This document shows, piece by piece, positions 60,585 through 64,000 of a stretch of 64,000 bases of DNA. The translations under genes were made by a program, and so were the position numbers. This stretch comes from SSSZ01 sp016790965 (GTDB lineage Bacteria; Pseudomonadota; Gammaproteobacteria; Burkholderiales; Rhodocyclaceae), in the NCBI GenBank assembly GCA_016790965.1, contig JAEUNZ010000020.1, positions 45,594-109,593 of the forward strand. The letters are read 5' to 3'. The stretch's first letter is position 1. Each line of letters opens with the position of its first letter. The notes beneath the pieces are model-generated. The model was not told the DNA's origin and did not search any database. It saw only the letters and a list, made by a program, of their open reading frames with translations.

Positions 60585-62528
60585 TCAGGCTACCTCCATT
60601 TTCTGGCGCGGCAGCCAGAGGGAGACGCGCGTCCCCTTCCCCGTCGCGGATTCAATCTCGCACTGCCCCCCTACCCGGCGGGCGCGTTCATTCATGATCT
60701 TCAGTCCCACGTGGCGATCCGAATGCAGCGCCGGGGAACTCTGCGGGTCGAAGCCCACGCCGTCGTCCTCGACCTGGATGGACACGCCCTGCATGCTGCG
60801 CTCGACCTTCACCGCGACGCGTGTGGCCCGGGCGTGCTTGCGGATATTGGAGAGGGATTCCTGGACGATGTGGACAACCTGGATCTGCTCCTCGGCGGGC
60901 ATGGGGAGGCTGCTTCCCGATTTTTCAAAAGCCGTCGCGATACCAGTCTGACTCTCGAACTTGGACAGGGTGTCGGCGATGGCGGCTTCCAGCTCGATTT
61001 CCTGCATGCGGGTGCGGAAATGGACGAGCAATTCGCGCACGTGGTCGTAACTTTCCTGGATTCCTTCCTTGAGGCTGTCCAGGGTGGCCCCCGCCTCGGG
61101 CACGTCGTTGCGCCGCAGGGAATCTTCCAGAAGCTGGGCCTGGATATTGATGAAAGCCAGGCCTTGAGCGATGGAATCATGCAGTTCCTGGGCCAGCAGG
61201 TTGCGTTCTTCGGAAACCGCCATTTCTCGCTCCCGGGAGCGCAGGCGCAGGTTTTCCACCGCCGCGCCCAGGTGCTGCCCCAGGGTTTCGAGCATGATTT
61301 TTTCCCGCTCGCCCAGCGGCCGAGGCGCGTTGAAGTACAGGTTGAAGATCCCGAGACGCCGCTTGTTGTGGGTGATGGTGAATACAGAGGCCGTGCCGAA
61401 CCCCTCCCGGACGCAGGAATTGAGCCGCAGGGGTGCCGGCGGCCGGGCCACCTCGAAGGCGACTGCGTCGCCACCATGCATCACGTCACTGCACAGGCAA
61501 TCGCCGCAGCGCAGGGCGGTCTCCTTGGCGACGAACTGCTCTGAGAGCCCCAGGTGGCTGGTCATGATGAGCTCCTCGGTTCCCGGCGAATAGAGGCGCA
61601 CTGCCCCCGCGTCGGCCCGGGTGGCCGCCACGACGCGACCGATGAAGCCCTCGCACAGCGGCTCCAGGGGCGCCGGATCGTTGAGGAAGGCGGTGGTTTC
61701 GTACAGTAGCCCCAGTTCGTCGTTACGCTCCGCCAGGCTGCGGGTCTTGGTGGCGACCCGCTCTTCCAGGGTGCTGTGGACCTCCTGCAGGTGCTCGGCC
61801 ATGCGGTTGAAGCCCCGCGCCAGCATGCCGAATTCGTCCTTGCGGTCCGCGGGAAGGCGCACCCCCAGGCCGTCGCCTGCCATGCGGCGCAGACCGTCGT
61901 GCAGCACGCCCACCGGCCGGATGACCAGGCGGAAGAAAAAACGGATCAGCAGGCCGGTACCGCACACCGCGAGCAGGACCAGGACCAATTGGTAGGTGCG
62001 CAGCAGGTTGGTGCCGTAGGCGTAGTTCTGCTCCATGGCCAGCACCAGGTCATTGATTCCGGCCACGAAGCCCTCGACTTCAACCCGATAGCGCTGCAGG
62101 GCCGCCCGCCTCGGCTCGCCGCCCTCACCAGCCAGGTAGTCCTGGATCAGGGGCAGCATGCGCCGCTGCCAGTCATTGCGCAGGGCATCGAGGCGGCGCT
62201 TCACTTCTGCACTGCGCGGCGGCGCCAGGGGCCGGGCGGGGTCGCCCTGGCCGATGTCCGCCAGGAGTTTGTCGAAAAGGGCAATTTCCTCCCGCAGCGT
62301 GGCGTCGATGCGCAGCCGGTCCGCGCCCGCTTCCAGGCCCAGGCTCATGAGATGGCTGAGGCGATAGGCGCGCATACGCTCACTACCAGCGTCGTTGATC
62401 GCCGCAGACCCCCCTTCCAGTTGCCAGGATAGGGCCAGGGTCATCCCGATGGCCCCCAGGGCGACCAGGAAGAAGATCAACAGGATGCCGGTGATCTGGG
62501 TGGAAAGTTTCTTGAAGGGCGGCAGCAT
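60585..62528 (-). CDS. narX2: NarX-type nitrate/nitrite sensor histidine kinase, copy 2
   Basis: 647 residues. Helices are at about 11-33 and 181-203. The P-box is AAINDAGSERMRAYR (42-56). A HAMP region, a GAF-like part with C341, C344, C346 and C372, and a transmitter with H450 (LAQELHDSIAQGLAFIN) follow. Compared with copy 1, the last two Cys keep the same 25-residue spacing but the first is closer to the CxC pair. An inverted repeat overlaps the space just upstream of the ATG. Confidence 0.93.
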   Translation of the reverse strand: MLPPFKKLSTQITGILLIFFLVALGAIGMTLALSWQLEGGSAAINDAGSERMRAYRLSHLMSLGLEAGADRLRIDATLREEIALFDKLLADIGQGDPARPLAPPRSAEVKRRLDALRNDWQRRMLPLIQDYLAGEGGEPRRAALQRYRVEVEGFVAGINDLVLAMEQNYAYGTNLLRTYQLVLVLLAVCGTGLLIRFFFRLVIRPVGVLHDGLRRMAGDGLGVRLPADRKDEFGMLARGFNRMAEHLQEVHSTLEERVATKTRSLAERNDELGLLYETTAFLNDPAPLEPLCEGFIGRVVAATRADAGAVRLYSPGTEELIMTSHLGLSEQFVAKETALRCGDCLCSDVMHGGDAVAFEVARPPAPLRLNSCVREGFGTASVFTITHNKRRLGIFNLYFNAPRPLGEREKIMLETLGQHLGAAVENLRLRSREREMAVSEERNLLAQELHDSIAQGLAFINIQAQLLEDSLRRNDVPEAGATLDSLKEGIQESYDHVRELLVHFRTRMQEIELEAAIADTLSKFESQTGIATAFEKSGSSLPMPAEEQIQVVHIVQESLSNIRKHARATRVAVKVERSMQGVSIQVEDDGVGFDPQSSPALHSDRHVGLKIMNERARRVGGQCEIESATGKGTRVSLWLPRQKMEVA

Positions 62529-62530
62529 GG

Positions 62531-62553
62531 CCTACCTGACGAAGGTAATAGGC
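62531..62553. promoter_or_regulatory. Inverted repeat at the narX2 start
   Basis: TACCT (62533-62537) and AGGTA (62543-62547) form an inverted repeat with a 5-base spacer, flanked by CC/GG arms (GGCCTA...TAGGCC). On the minus strand it reads TACCTTC-G-TCAGGTA, which matches the first five bases of the NarL heptamer TACYYMT on each side but with a one-base instead of a two-base gap. It also covers the ribosome binding site region. Confidence 0.45.
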
Positions 62554-62672
62554 CGAATTTGCCCATTTAGCCCCGGCAAATCAATGGGACAGATCAATTT
62601 CCCCCGGAACCCGCAGATATTCCCGGCGCCTCCGCGCGGGACGAGTGGGCACTTGCGAAGTCACTGTTTCCC

Positions 62673-62707
62673 AGACAAAAAGGCCCGCCGGAAAGTTCCG
62701 GCGGGCC
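62673..62707 (-). terminator. Intrinsic terminator after the nrtD gene
   Basis: GGCCCGCCGGAA (62682-62693) and TTCCGGCGGGCC (62696-62707) form a perfect 12-base stem with a short loop. On the minus strand it is followed by TTTTTGTCT (62681-62673). It separates the ABC transporter operon from narX2. Confidence 0.88.
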
Positions 62708-62750
62708 AAAGCCGCGCCGCGGCGGGCGGCGCGGAGTGGAGACAGGGAGA

Positions 62751-63563
62751 TCAGGCGGCCAGCTTTTCCACGTGGGCCTGCTTTTCGTAGAGGAATTCCA
62801 GCACGGCGGCACGGTAGTTGATGTATTCCGGGTCGTGAGCCAGGGTCAGGCGCTGCCGGGGCCGCGGCAATTTCACTTCCAGGATTTCGCCGATGGTCGC
62901 CGCCGGGCCGTTGGTCATCATGACGATGCGGTCGGAGAGGAGCACCGCCTCGTCCACGTCGTGGGTAACCATGACCGTGGTGGCCTTGGTGGCCTCGCAA
63001 ATCTTCATCAGTTCGTCCTGCAGCTTGGCCCGGGTCAGGGCGTCCAGGGCGCCGAAGGGCTCGTCCATGAGCAGCACCTTGGGTTCCATGGAGAGGGCCC
63101 GGGCGATGCCGACGCGCTGCTTCATGCCCCCGGAAATTTCGTGGGGGTACTTGCTGCTGGCGTGGTCCAGGCCCACTAGGTTGATGGCGGCTGCCGTACG
63201 GGCCTTGAGCTTCTGCTTGCCTTCCTTGGTGCCGAAGACGCGCTCCACGGCGAGGTAGACGTTTTCGAAGCAGGTCAGCCAGGGCAGCAGGCTGTGGTTC
63301 TGAAAGACCACCGCCCGCTCCGGACCGGGGCCGGCGATTTCGCGGCCGTCGCAGAGGAGCACGCCGATGGTGGGCTTGGTGAGGCCAGCGATGAGGTTCA
63401 GGAGCGTCGACTTGCCGCAGCCGGAGTGGCCGATGAGGGCGACGAATTCGCCCTGCTTCAGGGTCAGGTTGATGTCCTGCAGGGCCACGAACTTGCCCTT
63501 CTTGGTGTCGAAGGTCTGGCCGACTTTTTCGATGCGTACGAACTTTTCCATGACATTCTCCAT
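62751..63563 (-). CDS. nrtD: Nitrate/sulfonate-type ABC transporter ATP-binding protein
   Basis: 270 residues from the ATG at 63563 (266 from the ATG at 63551). Walker A is GHSGCGKST, the signature is ISGGMKQR and Walker B is VLLMDEPFGALD, with the H-loop TVMVTHDVDEA. It belongs to the NrtD/SsuB/TauB group. The C-terminus (YINYRAAVLEFLYEKQ) resembles NrtD. Coupling to the NrtB-like permease and the nar genes supports nitrate as substrate. Taurine or sulfonate cannot be excluded without the binding protein. Confidence 0.85.
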   Translation of the reverse strand: MENVMEKFVRIEKVGQTFDTKKGKFVALQDINLTLKQGEFVALIGHSGCGKSTLLNLIAGLTKPTIGVLLCDGREIAGPGPERAVVFQNHSLLPWLTCFENVYLAVERVFGTKEGKQKLKARTAAAINLVGLDHASSKYPHEISGGMKQRVGIARALSMEPKVLLMDEPFGALDALTRAKLQDELMKICEATKATTVMVTHDVDEAVLLSDRIVMMTNGPAATIGEILEVKLPRPRQRLTLAHDPEYINYRAAVLEFLYEKQAHVEKLAA

Positions 63564-63640
63564 TCACAGTACCGACGCGCAGGCGTCGCTGGGTTCTCCC
63601 CTCGCCCGCCCGGCGGGAGAGGGGTCGGGGGCGAGGGCGA

Positions 63641-64000
63641 TCAGGCGGATTCCTTGGTCAGCTTCTGGGCGAGCAGGATGAGGCTCTGCTCGAGGATGAG
63701 GCCGACGATGCCGATGACGAAGATGGCGATGATGATGTGCTCGACCTTGAGGTTGTTCCACTCATCCCACACCCAGAAGCCGATGCCGACGCCGCCGGTG
63801 AGCATTTCGGCGGCCACGATGACCAGCCAGGCGGTGCCGATGGACAGGCGGATGCCGGTCAGCATGTAGGGCAGCACGGCCGGGAAGAGGATCTTGGTAA
63901 CGATCTTCCATTCCGACAGCGCCAGCACGCGGGCGACGTTGAGGTAATCCTGCGGCACCCGCTGCACGCCCTGGGCGGTATTCATGATCATCGGCCAGAT
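63641..64000 (-). CDS. nrtB: Nitrate-type ABC transporter permease, C-terminal part (5' end outside window)
   Basis: 119 visible residues, reading from the window edge (IWPMIMNTAQGVQRVPQDYL) to the stop at 63641. The EAA-loop-like segment and the final membrane helices (HIIIAIFVIGIVGLILEQSLILLAQ) match NrtB permeases. The WPMIMNTAQGV segment is typical of the nitrate subfamily. The gene continues upstream outside the window. It is 77 bases before nrtD. Confidence 0.88.
   Translation of the reverse strand: MWPMIMNTAQGVQRVPQDYLNVARVLALSEWKIVTKILFPAVLPYMLTGIRLSIGTAWLVIVAAEMLTGGVGIGFWVWDEWNNLKVEHIIIAIFVIGIVGLILEQSLILLAQKLTKESA

Noticed and set aside
1..64000. CRISPR arrays, tRNA or rRNA genes, complete insertion sequences
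   Set aside because: No regularly spaced short repeats, tRNA-like sequence or transposase frame was noticed by reading. A tRNA and CRISPR scan would confirm this.

Overview
The window looks like a chromosome segment of a denitrifying or nitrate-respiring betaproteobacterium, most likely Rhodocyclales (Azospira/Dechloromonas/Zoogloea-like). The reasons are the high-GC coding style, a DUF3579 gene next to rpsT, the order ribF-ileS-lspA-fkpB-ispH followed by a type IV minor pilin operon, and a complete narK1K2GHJI operon with NarXL-type sensors. This placement comes from gene content and order, not from a database search. No rRNA, tRNA, CRISPR array, prophage or complete insertion sequence was seen.

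Layout. (1) 1-1316: end of a DUF3579 gene, a strong bidirectional terminator, rpsT with a good sigma-70 promoter, and a small TonB-like gene. (2) 1326-15119, all minus strand: ribF, ileS, lspA, fkpB and ispH run into fimT-pilV-pilW-pilX-pilY1-pilE. The pilus part is visibly more AT-rich than the rest, and PilY1 carries three tandem four-cysteine modules. (3) 15261-29955: housekeeping and metabolic genes: a diguanylate cyclase, amiC/tsaE, queG, a hemerythrin-like protein, a sulfurtransferase, an EamA exporter, a Rieske oxygenase, the isoprenoid/folate set xseB-ispA-dxs-folE2, and a membrane M48 peptidase. (4) 29934-39853: an accessory stretch with several regulators beside their probable targets (LysR; MarR divergent from a cytochrome P460; GlxA-like AraC divergent from an HD-domain protein), an AAA ATPase paired with a small protein, a PEBP protein, a methyltransferase, a NhaR-like regulator and a Tim44-domain membrane protein. 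(5) 39979-46846: a same-strand block of membrane and stress genes: terC, a universal stress protein, a YccA/BI-1 protein, DUF2062, a CBS-domain protein, a P2-type cation ATPase and a small unknown protein. (6) 47173-64000, all minus strand: a nitrate block in transcription order nrtB(partial)-nrtD, narX2-narL2, narK1-narK2-narG-narH-narJ-narI, narX1-narL1.

How the genes work together. The nitrate block combines an ABC importer, two MFS nitrate/nitrite carriers, the membrane-bound respiratory nitrate reductase, and two complete NarX-NarL pairs that bracket the reductase operon. The cytochrome P460 and hemerythrin-like proteins may handle reactive nitrogen species or oxygen in such a cell, but that link is inferred.

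The most distinctive unexplained items are: a family of long-inverted-repeat, MITE-like elements (three copies, two abutting stop codons and one supplying a ribosome binding site); the duplicated narXL pairs with different cysteine spacing in the sensor; the tandem cysteine modules in PilY1; a CTAG-rich control region upstream of narK1; and a MarR/P460 pair with a clear palindromic operator.
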